Shown piece by piece: positions 17,863 to 25,473 of a DNA stretch of 64,000 nucleotides; within the stretch, counting starts at the first letter, position 1, and every line of letters begins with the position of its first letter. The position numbers were made by a program, and so were the translations under genes. Origin of the DNA: Terriglobus saanensis SP1PR4 (GTDB taxonomy: Bacteria > Acidobacteriota > Terriglobia > Terriglobales > Acidobacteriaceae); assembly GCF_000179915.2 (NCBI RefSeq), contig NC_014963.1, positions 806,001 through 870,000 of the forward strand. The letters run 5' to 3'. The notes below the pieces were generated by a model. That model was not told the DNA's origin and did not search any database. It saw only the letters and a program-made list of their open reading frames with translations.

Positions 17863-19137
17863 CTAGGCGACAGCTACAGAAACACCCGAGAGAATATGGC
17901 AGCAGACACGATTTCTGCCTTCGGACTTTGCACGATAGAGGGCTTGATCGGCGCGGGCGATAAGGTCCATAGGATGATCGTTTTTATTCGGAATGACAGT
18001 GGCGACGCCACAGCTCACGGTCGTTAGAAGAGAAGCAGGCGGGCGATTCGCTACGAAGCGGGAAGACCTCCGTAAGTCGGTATCGTATGCGGGTGAGCCC
18101 GCGATCTCGACTAGGGTGCGGATTCTCTCCGCGACAATCAGGGCGTGCTCTTCATTGGTGTCATCCAGAAGCACGACAAATTCTTCTCCACCGAAGCGGG
18201 CGGCGAAGTCTGTCTCTGCGCGAAGCGCCTCCGAGACGAGGGTCGCGACGCGACGGATGACGCGGTCGCCGAAGAGATGTCCGTGGGTGTCATTCAGGAT
18301 CTTGAAGTGGTCGATGTCCACCATGATGGCTGAGATGGGGCGTGGGTTCGCGATCGTATCGGCAAAGAGCTCCTGGAGGCGTAGGTCGTAGGTGTGGCGA
18401 TTGTTCAGACCGGTGAGTGCATCACGGGATGCGACGCGCTGGAGATCGAGATTGGCGGCGTCGAGGAGGGCCGTTTGGGTTTCGCTGCGAAGGCGCTGCA
18501 GATACGAGATGCGCAGAGCACGAGTAAAGGTAAAGTTGCCGATAAGCGAAAGAACCGCTGCTGCGATGACCGGAGCGGTCGCGAGGACCATACCTCCTAA
18601 GCTCAGAGCGGTGAGAGAGGCGACTCCGTCTCCGTACGCGATCAGACATAGCACCGAAGTAACCAATCCGTAGCGCAGATCGACACGAAAGACGCCGTTC
18701 AGAAGAACGAAGGCCAGAAAGAAGATCGGTTCGACCGTCGCCTGGAAGAGTTGTTCGGTGCCGCGGCCAAGATAGAGCGTGGCGCAGCAAATCGTCAGGA
18801 CAATACCGCCGATGGACGCCTCGCGTACGGCGCGTGTTTTGGCGTGGAGAATGGCGAATAGAAAGAGAAGAATCGAGGGAGTAACAACCAGTAAGCGGAC
18901 CGAAACGGCTTCACCAAATCGTGCCGGGATAAAGATTGAGTCGCCAAAGAGAAACAGGTCGAAGATGAGGAGGGCGCACAGGCCGGTCCAGGCGACGTAT
19001 TTCCGCCGTCGCCTCGCAGTAGACGCGACGTAGCTTTCCTCCAGAAGCGGGGGGAAGCGTAGGCGGCGAAAGTACGAACCTACGAAGTCCTGGATCTGTT
19101 GTTCAACCTGCGGAAGCAGCTCGGTGAAGGTAGACAT
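17863..19137 (-). CDS. Membrane diguanylate cyclase (GGDEF)
   Basis: Makes cyclic di-GMP from two GTP at the inner face of the membrane. The 424-residue protein has about six membrane segments between residues 47 and 205, resembling a small-ligand or redox sensor of unknown type. A C-terminal GGDEF domain follows (about 235-400). The catalytic loop is GGEEF (316-320) and substrate contacts lie in DIDHFKILNDTHGHLFGD. The inhibitory I-site RxxD expected five residues before GGEEF reads AETD, so product inhibition is probably weak or absent. There is no EAL domain. The gene is alone, with 118 bases to the S15-type gene and 119 to holA. What it senses cannot be read. Confidence 0.92.
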   Translation of the reverse strand: MSTFTELLPQVEQQIQDFVGSYFRRLRFPPLLEESYVASTARRRRKYVAWTGLCALLIFDLFLFGDSIFIPARFGEAVSVRLLVVTPSILLFLFAILHAKTRAVREASIGGIVLTICCATLYLGRGTEQLFQATVEPIFFLAFVLLNGVFRVDLRYGLVTSVLCLIAYGDGVASLTALSLGGMVLATAPVIAAAVLSLIGNFTFTRALRISYLQRLRSETQTALLDAANLDLQRVASRDALTGLNNRHTYDLRLQELFADTIANPRPISAIMVDIDHFKILNDTHGHLFGDRVIRRVATLVSEALRAETDFAARFGGEEFVVLLDDTNEEHALIVAERIRTLVEIAGSPAYDTDLRRSSRFVANRPPASLLTTVSCGVATVIPNKNDHPMDLIARADQALYRAKSEGRNRVCCHILSGVSVAVA

Positions 19138-19256
19138 TCGCTCTCAGTAAAGATGCCAAAGTGCGGGAGGGGTTTGTGTTGATTGCTTCGATTTTTCCGC
19201 GGCGATCCGTACCTATTAGTACGGCGCAAATTGGCATTCCGTTACGTGACTGAAGT

Positions 19257-20462
19257 TTATATTTCGAGCGCGAACTGGGAGGTTTCGACGCCATGAACAT
19301 TTGCTCGCGGCTCCGTTGCCAACTCCAGCACGAGACGTTCTAAGACGAGCCGCTTGTCTGGAGGGGAATTACGCAGTTCCAGGTCGGCCCGGGCGATCAG
19401 GCGGAGAGCGCGGGAGAGTTCGCGGCGCGACTTATAGCGGCGGGCTTGGCGGATGAGGTCGTCTGCGGCAAAAGGGGGCATGCGAAACCCCTGCCAGAGG
19501 ACCTGCCAGATTGCGCGGGAGTCGCGCACGTTCTTCTCCGCGATGATGAGCATCTGCCGGAAGGTGCGGGCCAGCATATACAGATGGCCGATGGCAGAGT
19601 CCTCCCCGCCGTCAGAGGCGTTCAACAGGCCGTGCAGGAGCCCCAGGGCGGCGGCGCGGTCGTGCAGGGAGATAGCATCTGTCAGCTCATAGAGCGACCG
19701 CTGCTTGGCGGCAAGGACGAGCGTTTCCACGTCACCGAGGGTAATGCGCGCCTCCGCGTGTTCGACACCAGCCTGTTCGCGCGGCGCGGAGACATAAAGG
19801 AGGAGCTTTTCCAACTCGGAGGCGACCAGCATCATGTCCGCGCCGAGGGCGTCGACGAGCTCGCGGGCGGCGTCGGGATCGCATTTGGTGTTCTGCTCAT
19901 CGCAGGTGGCTGTGACCCAACGGACGGCGTCCTGCTCGTCGACGCGGGCCAACTCCACCACGCCGCAGAGGTCACCGAGGGTCTCCCGGATGCGCTCGAA
20001 GCGGTCCTTGTCCTGCATGTCCATCTTGCGGAGATCGGCGGGAAGGCGGAGGTGGTCGGCGACGAAGATCAGAAGCGCCTGCGGGTTCGGCGAACGGAAG
20101 TAGGCGTCAATGGCGGCGAACTCGTCCTTTTTGGCGCCGCGCGTGTAAAGAACCTTCAGATTGCGAAAGAAGAAGACCTGGAAGGGAGCCATGAGGGACG
20201 GCGTCTGCGCCTGGTCCAGGGCTTCGAAGATGCTGGTTTCCGCGAGATCGAGATCGTGCAGACAGAAATCGCGAAGATTATCCGGAACGAGGGTCTGGAG
20301 GACGCCGCGCCGGCAACGCTCGTAGAGAAAGAGCTCGTCGCCCGCCAGAACGTATCCGGGCCGGAGTGCGGGGGATGCGATCTCGGCGAGGAAGCGGTCA
20401 GACGAAGCGAAGCTGCGGACAGGGGGCATCTGCATTGAGGATATAGGGCTAAACGCCCGCAC
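19257..20462 (-). CDS. holA: DNA polymerase III delta subunit
   Basis: Clamp-loader subunit that opens the beta sliding clamp. The 401-residue protein begins its conserved part at RPGYVLAGDELFLYERCRRG, equivalent to the HolA opening. The central AAA-like region contains LLIFVADHLRLPADLRK, and the C-terminal part has ELEKLLLYV and LAAKQRSLYELTDAISLHDR, followed by AIGHLYMLARTFRQML and a helical collar. Delta lacks a working Walker A, as here. The start at GTG 20462 is uncertain; ATGs at 20435 and 20429 would remove the first 9 to 11 residues, and no site has a good ribosome-binding sequence. It is flanked by the ADOP remnant upstream. Divergence is typical of HolA, but the pattern is clear. 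Confidence 0.85.
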   Translation of the reverse strand: MRAFSPISSMQMPPVRSFASSDRFLAEIASPALRPGYVLAGDELFLYERCRRGVLQTLVPDNLRDFCLHDLDLAETSIFEALDQAQTPSLMAPFQVFFFRNLKVLYTRGAKKDEFAAIDAYFRSPNPQALLIFVADHLRLPADLRKMDMQDKDRFERIRETLGDLCGVVELARVDEQDAVRWVTATCDEQNTKCDPDAARELVDALGADMMLVASELEKLLLYVSAPREQAGVEHAEARITLGDVETLVLAAKQRSLYELTDAISLHDRAAALGLLHGLLNASDGGEDSAIGHLYMLARTFRQMLIIAEKNVRDSRAIWQVLWQGFRMPPFAADDLIRQARRYKSRRELSRALRLIARADLELRNSPPDKRLVLERLVLELATEPRANVHGVETSQFALEI

Positions 20463-20564
20463 ATGAGGATATTGCGGTGGAATGCGTGTGGATAGCCCTG
20501 TGGATAGCCGGTCCCTAACCCCGCTTCGCTGTCTGTTCGTGCCTTTGCTGTTGGTTCTTTAGGT

Positions 20565-21209
20565 TCACTCCGCTTTCAGCATAACGGCGGGATCGATTCT
20601 GGCCGCACGGACCACGGCGGGAATGGAGGAGAGAAGTGCTGCAATGAGAAGGATCACTGTGGGCCAGAGAAGGACGGCCAGGTCGGTCGGTTTTACGCCG
20701 AAGAGGAGCGTGGCCACATAGCGCGAAGCGCCGACACCGAGCGCAAGACCGGCCATGGCTCCGAGGAGGACCATGGCAAACGTTCGCAAGGTGACGAGGC
20801 GTGCGATGTTGAACCGTCCCGCGCCAATGGCGATGCGGATACCAAGCTCGCGTTCTCGCTGGAGAACGGAATAGTTCAGGACGCCGTAGAGCCCGATGAA
20901 GGCGAGCAAAAGCGCGACGGCGGCGAAGAAGGAAGCAAGCTGCGCGAGGAGACGTTCGCGAATCGTCTGCGCGCGAATGAGCTCTGTCTGGGTGCGGATA
21001 TTGCTCACGCGAAGCTCGGGCTGCAGGCGAGAAATCTCCCTGCGGAGGGTGTCGGCAAGAGCTGTGGGATCGGCGACCGAGGTTCGGAGGACGAAGGTCG
21101 CGCCATCGTAGGCCTGGGGCACACCAGAGGGGTCGACGGAGCGCATGGGCAGATAGGCAATCGGGAGCATGGCTTCGCGCACGTCGCGATAAGCTGCGTT
21201 CTCCACCAT
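20565..21209 (-). pseudogene. Truncated ADOP/MacB-type permease (C-terminal third only)
   Basis: 214 residues matching the end of an Acidobacteria-type orphan permease. The opening MVENAAYRDVREAMLPIAYLPM corresponds to the middle of the second periplasmic domain. The C-terminal FtsX domain follows, with membrane helices around ASFFAAVALLLAFIGLYGVL, TFAMVLLGAMAGLALGVGAS and VLLWPTVILLIAALLSSIPA, and a normal end RAARIDPAVMLKAE. Full-length ADOP proteins are about 800 residues, so roughly 600 N-terminal residues, including the first FtsX domain, are missing. The remnant begins 16 bases after the PadR stop, where the full gene would normally start, so a single internal deletion explains the structure. 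No signal or start context is left, so it is probably non-functional. Confidence 0.8.
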
Positions 21210-21224
21210 GCAGAAGAGACATGG

Positions 21225-21554
21225 CTAAACCGTCCTTAGGACCTGGTTGATGGCGGAGGTGGCGGTGAGCCAGCGGGACTCTTCGACACCAAGCTGCTTC
21301 TTACCCGTGGCGGTGAGCTGGTAGATACGGGCGCGGCGGCCGGTGTCGTTCTTGATCCACTCGGCGCGGATCCATCCGGCCTCTTCCATGCGGTGGAGCG
21401 CGGGATAGAGAGAGCCCTCTTCGATCCGGAGCAGATCGTCGGAGGCTTCCTTGACTGCAGCCATGATGCCGTAGCCGTGCGTGTTCGGGCGGCGAGAGAG
21501 GATCTTGAGGACGAGGAGATCGAGGGAACCCTGTAGGGCGTCTGGCTTTTTCAT
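21225..21554 (-). CDS. PadR-family transcriptional repressor
   Basis: A 109-residue winged-helix regulator. The N-terminal PadR signature is LQGSLDLLVLKILSRRPNTH, then GYGIMAAVKEAS, with the wing EEGSLYPALHRMEEAGWIRA and IYQLTATGKKQL. This short form (about 110 residues) is the type that regularly precedes ADOP permeases in Acidobacteria and probably represses its own operon. The downstream permease is here reduced to its last third, so the regulator may be orphaned or only autoregulatory. A perfect 12-bp palindrome lies 10 bases before its ATG (21564-21575) and is the likely operator. The frame extends upstream without good starts; ATG 21554 matches the family. Confidence 0.93.
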   Translation of the reverse strand: MKKPDALQGSLDLLVLKILSRRPNTHGYGIMAAVKEASDDLLRIEEGSLYPALHRMEEAGWIRAEWIKNDTGRRARIYQLTATGKKQLGVEESRWLTATSAINQVLRTV

Positions 21555-21563
21555 ACTGAGACA

Positions 21564-21575
21564 TCTATATATAGA
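21564..21575. promoter_or_regulatory. Candidate PadR operator
   Basis: TCTATATATAGA is a perfect 12-bp palindrome lying between the divergent padR gene (start 21554) and the cupin gene. Its AT-rich sequence stands out from the GC-rich surroundings and its place suits autorepression. It could also overlap a -10 element. Confidence 0.6.
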
Positions 21576-21671
21576 CAGCTTTGTATGAGTCAAGAAAAAT
21601 CTTTGACATGCGTTTTCTTCTGGCTGGCTTACGATGGAACTCCACTGCCTCGATTGGGTCTGGGAGGATTT

Positions 21672-22367
21672 ATGGGTCATCCGCGAAAGATGTTGGCTGT
21701 TCTTTTGGCGTTTGTTGCCGGTTTTTTGACGATTCAGGCGCAGGATCCAATGAAAGCGTTTCCAAAGAACTATAGCGTGATCTTCGAGAACTCGGAGATC
21801 CAGGTCATCCATGTTCATTATGGCGCGCATGAAAAGATCGGTGTCCACGATCACTCCAAATCGCCGACGGTGTATGTCTATCTGAGCGACTCCGGCCCGG
21901 TCCGTTTCTCGCACGAGGGCGAGAGCGATTATGTGTTGCAGAGACCGCCGTTGAAGAAGGGCGCGTTCCGCGTGAGCCCGGGACGGATCGAGCGGCATGC
22001 GGTGGAAAATCTTGGTGACCTGAATTCGGATTTTCTGCGCGTGGAACTGAAGAGCATTCCTATCGGCGGGATGCTGCGTGCGTCTCGCGTAGGCGCTCCA
22101 TCGATACCTTTGAAGGATACGAATGCGATGGAGTTTCAGAGTGCGAAGCTCGAAGTGCAACGGCTGATTTGCACGCACGCTTGTGCCCTAACGGCATCCC
22201 CTCAAGGGAGTCTTGTGATTGCCTTTTCTCCTGTGCAGATCGGTACGGACGCGAGCAAGCGAAGCGTGAAGGGCGGCGAGGTCTTCTGGCTCAACGCTGG
22301 ACAGGCGGCACCCGCTACGGGCGATGCAGGGGCGCCTGTGCATCTTCTTCGTCTTGCGGTCCATTAG
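21672..22367 (+). CDS. Exported cupin-like protein
   Basis: A 231-residue secreted protein. The signal peptide is KMLAVLLAFVAGFLTIQAQ. The first cupin-like beta barrel contains EIQVIHVHYGAHEKIGVHDH, with three histidines that could bind metal, followed by SPTVYVYLSDSGPVRF. A second, less clear barrel runs from about residue 150 (SAKLEVQRLICTHACALTAS) to the end and has GGEVFWLNAGQ. A frame opens earlier at 21585, but GGGAGG directly before the ATG at 21672 and the signal peptide there decide the start. The gene is divergent from padR. No enzyme activity can be assigned; some bicupins bind small carboxylates or metals. Confidence 0.75.
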   Translation: MGHPRKMLAVLLAFVAGFLTIQAQDPMKAFPKNYSVIFENSEIQVIHVHYGAHEKIGVHDHSKSPTVYVYLSDSGPVRFSHEGESDYVLQRPPLKKGAFRVSPGRIERHAVENLGDLNSDFLRVELKSIPIGGMLRASRVGAPSIPLKDTNAMEFQSAKLEVQRLICTHACALTASPQGSLVIAFSPVQIGTDASKRSVKGGEVFWLNAGQAAPATGDAGAPVHLLRLAVH

Positions 22368-22372
22368 GGCTT

Positions 22373-22921
22373 TTACGCTCTTTGCTGGCGTTGGCGAAAG
22401 GCTGCGACCTTATGCCGGTTGCCGCAGGTTGCCATGCTGCACCAGCGGCGTTGGTGTGACTTGGTGCGGTCGTAGAACCAGAGGATGCAGTCGCTGCTCT
22501 CGCATCCACGGACAAGCGCGAAGTCTGCTGTCGCGAGGAACTCCGCGGCGGCTTCTGCGAGCGGGGTCAAAAGCTGTTCGGCAGTTCGTGTGGGATAGAT
22601 GCGATGAAGTTTATTCTGCGTGAGTGTGAGATAGCTCGGGCTCTTCGCGAGGAAGTCGTTGAGAGCTTCAGGATGAATGCGTTTGCCCTCGGCGCGACGT
22701 TCGATGAGGGGACGGACGACTTCGCGGAGCTGGCGGGTGGCATGCAGGAGCGCGTTGGGTTTCAGATTTGTCGCGGAAGGCACGGCGAAACCGAATTGCT
22801 TCAGCCAGGCGAGAACGTCACTGTCCGATTGGAGTGTGTCGGCGGGCTGGCCATCCACAAGCGCAACGGTGTTCAGGAAGTCCAGAACGGGCTCGTCGGC
22901 CAATGCAAGAAAAGAGCTCAT
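22373..22921 (-). CDS. CGNR zinc-finger (ABATE-type) transcriptional regulator
   Basis: A 182-residue protein with the stress-related ABATE N-terminal region (ALADEPVLDFLNTVALVDGQ) and a C-terminal CGNR zinc finger: RGCESSDCILWFYDRTKSHQ followed by RRWCSMATCGNRHKVAAFRQ. Four cysteines for zinc are visible. Such proteins are thought to be DNA-binding regulators, often beside oxidoreductases or hydrolases. It is divergent from the Tat-exported hydrolase at 23012, and the 90-base gap contains an 8-bp inverted repeat with a third half-site, a likely operator. The ATG at 22921 is the only good start; upstream frame extensions cross the divergent promoter region. Confidence 0.88.
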   Translation of the reverse strand: MSSFLALADEPVLDFLNTVALVDGQPADTLQSDSDVLAWLKQFGFAVPSATNLKPNALLHATRQLREVVRPLIERRAEGKRIHPEALNDFLAKSPSYLTLTQNKLHRIYPTRTAEQLLTPLAEAAAEFLATADFALVRGCESSDCILWFYDRTKSHQRRWCSMATCGNRHKVAAFRQRQQRA

Positions 22922-22929
22922 GAAAATAT

Positions 22930-22977
22930 TGTAACCGTTTTTGCATCGTTGTCCGGTTACACTCTGTCTATGTAACC
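22930..22977. promoter_or_regulatory. Candidate operator for the CGNR regulator
   Basis: TGTAACCG (22930-22937) and CGGTTACA (22954-22961) form a perfect 8-bp inverted repeat with a 16-base spacer, and a third TGTAACC lies at 22971-22977. Centre-to-centre spacing of about 24 and 17 bases places the sites on nearly the same or adjacent helical faces. They occupy the whole divergent promoter region between the regulator and the hydrolase. Confidence 0.6.
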
Positions 22978-23011
22978 AGTAATGCAATTTATGCAGGTTA
23001 TGGAGGGATGT

Positions 23012-23965
23012 ATGACACGGAGAAGCTTTGTGGCGGCAGGCAGCGGTCTGGCAGCGTTGGGAGTGAGCGGAACAGCAAAGGCAGCGGTTGCAAAAAACGG
23101 TGTGCCCATAACCTCGGTGCATCGTGTGACCGCGGACGGTGTAGAGGTCTTCTATCGCGAGGCGGGACCGAAGGACGCTCCGGTCATTCTGCTTCTGCAC
23201 GGATTTCCCACTTCGTCTTTCATGTATCGCGAACTCATTCCGCGGCTTGCGGACAAGTATCGTGTGATCGCTCCGGACCTTCCTGGCTTTGGCTTTACGG
23301 AGGTGCCCGAGGCGCGGGAATACAAGTACAGCTTCGACGCATTTGCAAAGACGATCGAGGCGTTTACGGATGCTCTTCAACTGAAGCGCTATGCACTGTA
23401 TGTCTTCGACTACGGCGCGCCGACGGGGCTTCGCCTGGCGATGGCGCATCCGGAGCGCGTGGCGGCGATCGTCTCGCAGAACGGGAACGCCTACGAAGAA
23501 GGCTTGGGCGATGCCTGGGCGCCGATCCAACTCTATTGGCGCGAACCAACCGCAGAACATCGCGAGGCGGTGCGACAGGCGTTGTCACCTGAGGGATTGA
23601 AAGACCAATACACCTATGGCGTTCCGCATCCTGAACGGATTGCGCCGGAGGGGTACACGCTGGATGCTGCGATGATTGCGCGTCCCGGCAACATGGAGAT
23701 TCAACTGGATCTGTTCCTGAACTACGCGTCGAACGTGAAGCTATATCCGCAGTTCCAGGAGTACTTCCGCAAGGCCCAGCCACCGTTGCTGGCGATCTGG
23801 GGAAAGCACGATCCGTTCTTCATCCCAGCCGGTGCAGAGGCCTACAAGCGCGATCTGCCGAAGGCTACCGTGCAGTTTCTCGACACGGGACACTTTGCCA
23901 CGGAGACGCATGTGGAAGAGATTGCCTTGGCGATGCGCGGGTTTCTGGCTACGGTGAAGTGGTGA
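23012..23965 (+). CDS. Tat-exported alpha/beta hydrolase (haloalkane dehalogenase / epoxide hydrolase-like)
   Basis: A 317-residue hydrolase. The N-terminus TRRSFVAAGSGLAALGVSG is a twin-arginine-type signal. The oxyanion motif is LLLHGFPTSSFMYRE. The nucleophile position holds aspartate in YVFDYGAPTGLRLA (Asp133), as in haloalkane dehalogenases and epoxide hydrolases rather than serine esterases. The catalytic histidine is in LDTGHFATETHVEE, and the acid lies near WGKHDPFF. An ATG occurs earlier at 22982, but GGAGGG at 23002-23007 and the Tat signal favour 23012. It is divergent from the CGNR regulator, which probably controls it. Its end overlaps the convergent GNAT gene by 17 bases. Whether it acts on halides or epoxides is not resolved. 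Confidence 0.88.
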   Translation: MTRRSFVAAGSGLAALGVSGTAKAAVAKNGVPITSVHRVTADGVEVFYREAGPKDAPVILLLHGFPTSSFMYRELIPRLADKYRVIAPDLPGFGFTEVPEAREYKYSFDAFAKTIEAFTDALQLKRYALYVFDYGAPTGLRLAMAHPERVAAIVSQNGNAYEEGLGDAWAPIQLYWREPTAEHREAVRQALSPEGLKDQYTYGVPHPERIAPEGYTLDAAMIARPGNMEIQLDLFLNYASNVKLYPQFQEYFRKAQPPLLAIWGKHDPFFIPAGAEAYKRDLPKATVQFLDTGHFATETHVEEIALAMRGFLATVKW

Positions 23966-24434
23966 GATCGAGGCGGTAAAACTCAACATCGGGAACGGCG
24001 TTGGTGTTGAAGCGCTCCGTGGGCTGGAAGCCGAGCGAGCGATAGAGGTGACCGGCTGCGGGCATCTTCTTCGGCTCGGTGTCGAGGACGACTGCGGTGA
24101 GCCGTTGTTCCCGCGCCCAGGCGATGGCGGCTTCCGCGAGCGCACGGCCTGCTCCGGAGGCACGGTGATCGGGAAGGACGTAGAGGCGTTTCATCTCTGC
24201 GACGACGTCGCTGCCGATGGTGCGTCGTTTGACCGAGACGCAGCCGAGGGCTTCGTTCTGATCGTTCTTTGCGAGAAGGAGAGGGGCTTCAGGGTTGGTC
24301 AGGTTGCTAATGTCGCCTTCCAGGCCGGTGAGGCAGATGTCGATGCCTTCAGCCTGGAGGTGTTCTCCGTAGGCACGGAGGAGAGCCTCGGCGGTGATGC
24401 GATCTTCAGGGGTGGCGACGGGGGAGATCGTCAT
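23949..24434 (-). CDS. GNAT-family N-acetyltransferase
   Basis: A 161-residue acyltransferase. Motif A is EMKRLYVLPDHRASGAGRAL followed by AEAAIAWAREQ, and the C-terminal block is AAGHLYRSLGFQPTERFNTN. This is the MarR/GNAT-like small-molecule subgroup, with unknown substrate. The final 17 bases overlap the end of the convergent hydrolase gene. Upstream lies a repeat cluster and then fabG in the same direction. It has no visible partner gene. Confidence 0.87.
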   Translation of the reverse strand: MTISPVATPEDRITAEALLRAYGEHLQAEGIDICLTGLEGDISNLTNPEAPLLLAKNDQNEALGCVSVKRRTIGSDVVAEMKRLYVLPDHRASGAGRALAEAAIAWAREQRLTAVVLDTEPKKMPAAGHLYRSLGFQPTERFNTNAVPDVEFYRLDLTTSP

Positions 24435-24491
24435 GCCTTATGGTCGTGGGGTTGTGGGGTGGTGTCAACCTTTGTCATCCATAACTTTCAC

Positions 24492-24606
24492 TTTGTCATC
24501 CCGTAGCGGAGCGGAGGGATCTGCTGTTTTATCTTCCTGTCCGATCTGTTTGTGCGCTCTGCGCGACCCCATTCTTTCGCGATGAAGCCGCGAAAGAATG
24601 GGGCAC
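24492..24606 (+). repeat. REP-like unit plus two-hairpin unit with perfect 15-bp stem
   Basis: A REP-like unit (24492-24523, TTTGTCATCCCGTAGCGGAG onward) is followed 24 bases later by a two-hairpin unit (24548-24606). The second hairpin pairs 24567-24581 with 24589-24603 without a mismatch (CCCCATTCTTTCGCG and complement, loop ATGAAGC). The unit ends GGGGCAC seven bases before the stop of fabG. Confidence 0.87.
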
Positions 24607-24612
24607 GGAAAG

Positions 24613-25359
24613 CTATGCCATGTGCATGCCGCCGTTGATGTCGAGCGTGTGCCCGGTGATGTAGCCTGCGGCGTCCGAGGCGAGGAAGGATACGGCGTGG
24701 GCGATATCCGCGTCCCGGCCGTACCGGGCGAGTGGGATTTGCGCAAGAATGGCGGACTTTTGTTCGTCAGTGAGGACGTGTGTCATTGGACTTTCGATAA
24801 AGCCAGGCGCGATGGCATTGACCGTGATGTTGCGGGAGGCAAACTCGCGCGCAAGGGATTTGGTGAGACCGATCATCCCGGCTTTGGAGGCAGCGTAGTT
24901 CGCCTGTCCGGCAGCGCCGACTTCTCCAACGACGGAGGTGATGTTGATGATGCGTCCGGAGCGGGCCTTCATCATCGACGAAAGCACGGCCTGCGTGAGC
25001 AGGAAGGCTCCGGTGAGGTTCGTGCGCAGGACGTCTTCGAAGTCGGCGAGCTTCATGCGAAGGACGAGCCCGTCCTTAGTGATGCCCGCGTTGTTGACGA
25101 GGATATCCAGCTTGCCAAAGTGTGCGATCACGGCTTTGGCGGTGGATTTGATGGAATCTTCCGAGGAGACGTCGAGGGCGAAAGTAAGGGCGGTGCCGCC
25201 TGCGGCTTCAATTTCGGCTTTGACTTCGGTGAGTTTCGACTCGTTGCGGGCCGCCAGGGCTATTTGCACGCCGTCTGCGGCGAGTTGGAGTGCGATGGCG
25301 CGGCCAATTCCCTGTGAAGCACCGGTGATGAGGGCTGTTTTTCCTGTGAGGCTGGGCAT
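24613..25359 (-). CDS. fabG: 3-oxoacyl-ACP reductase
   Basis: NADPH-dependent reduction of 3-oxoacyl-ACP in type II fatty-acid synthesis. At 248 residues it is standard length. The cofactor motif is ALITGASQGIGRAIAL, then DILVNNAGITKDGLVLRM. The catalytic tetrad is N, S (INITSVVGEVG), and Y and K in ANYAASKAGMIGLTKSLA. The end GYITGHTLDINGGMHMA is the FabG signature (ADVNGGMYM type), which separates it from generic SDRs. It is divergent from the ThyX-like gene, with 114 bases between starts, and it stands apart from the usual fab cluster, so it may be one of several paralogues. Confidence 0.93.
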   Translation of the reverse strand: MPSLTGKTALITGASQGIGRAIALQLAADGVQIALAARNESKLTEVKAEIEAAGGTALTFALDVSSEDSIKSTAKAVIAHFGKLDILVNNAGITKDGLVLRMKLADFEDVLRTNLTGAFLLTQAVLSSMMKARSGRIINITSVVGEVGAAGQANYAASKAGMIGLTKSLAREFASRNITVNAIAPGFIESPMTHVLTDEQKSAILAQIPLARYGRDADIAHAVSFLASDAAGYITGHTLDINGGMHMA

Positions 25360-25473
25360 GAAGCTCCTTACTGCTGTCGAAGGAGATTATATGAAAGCGT
25401 GGCGGCTGCTGCTGACAGAAACGGAGTCCTTCGCTGCCTGCCGGTGGCAAAGGGAAGTATTCTGGTTGGACTT

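Noticed and set aside
19446-20438. 330-codon plus-strand frame opposite holA
   Set aside because: No domain or ribosome site, and holA on the other strand matches the delta-subunit pattern.
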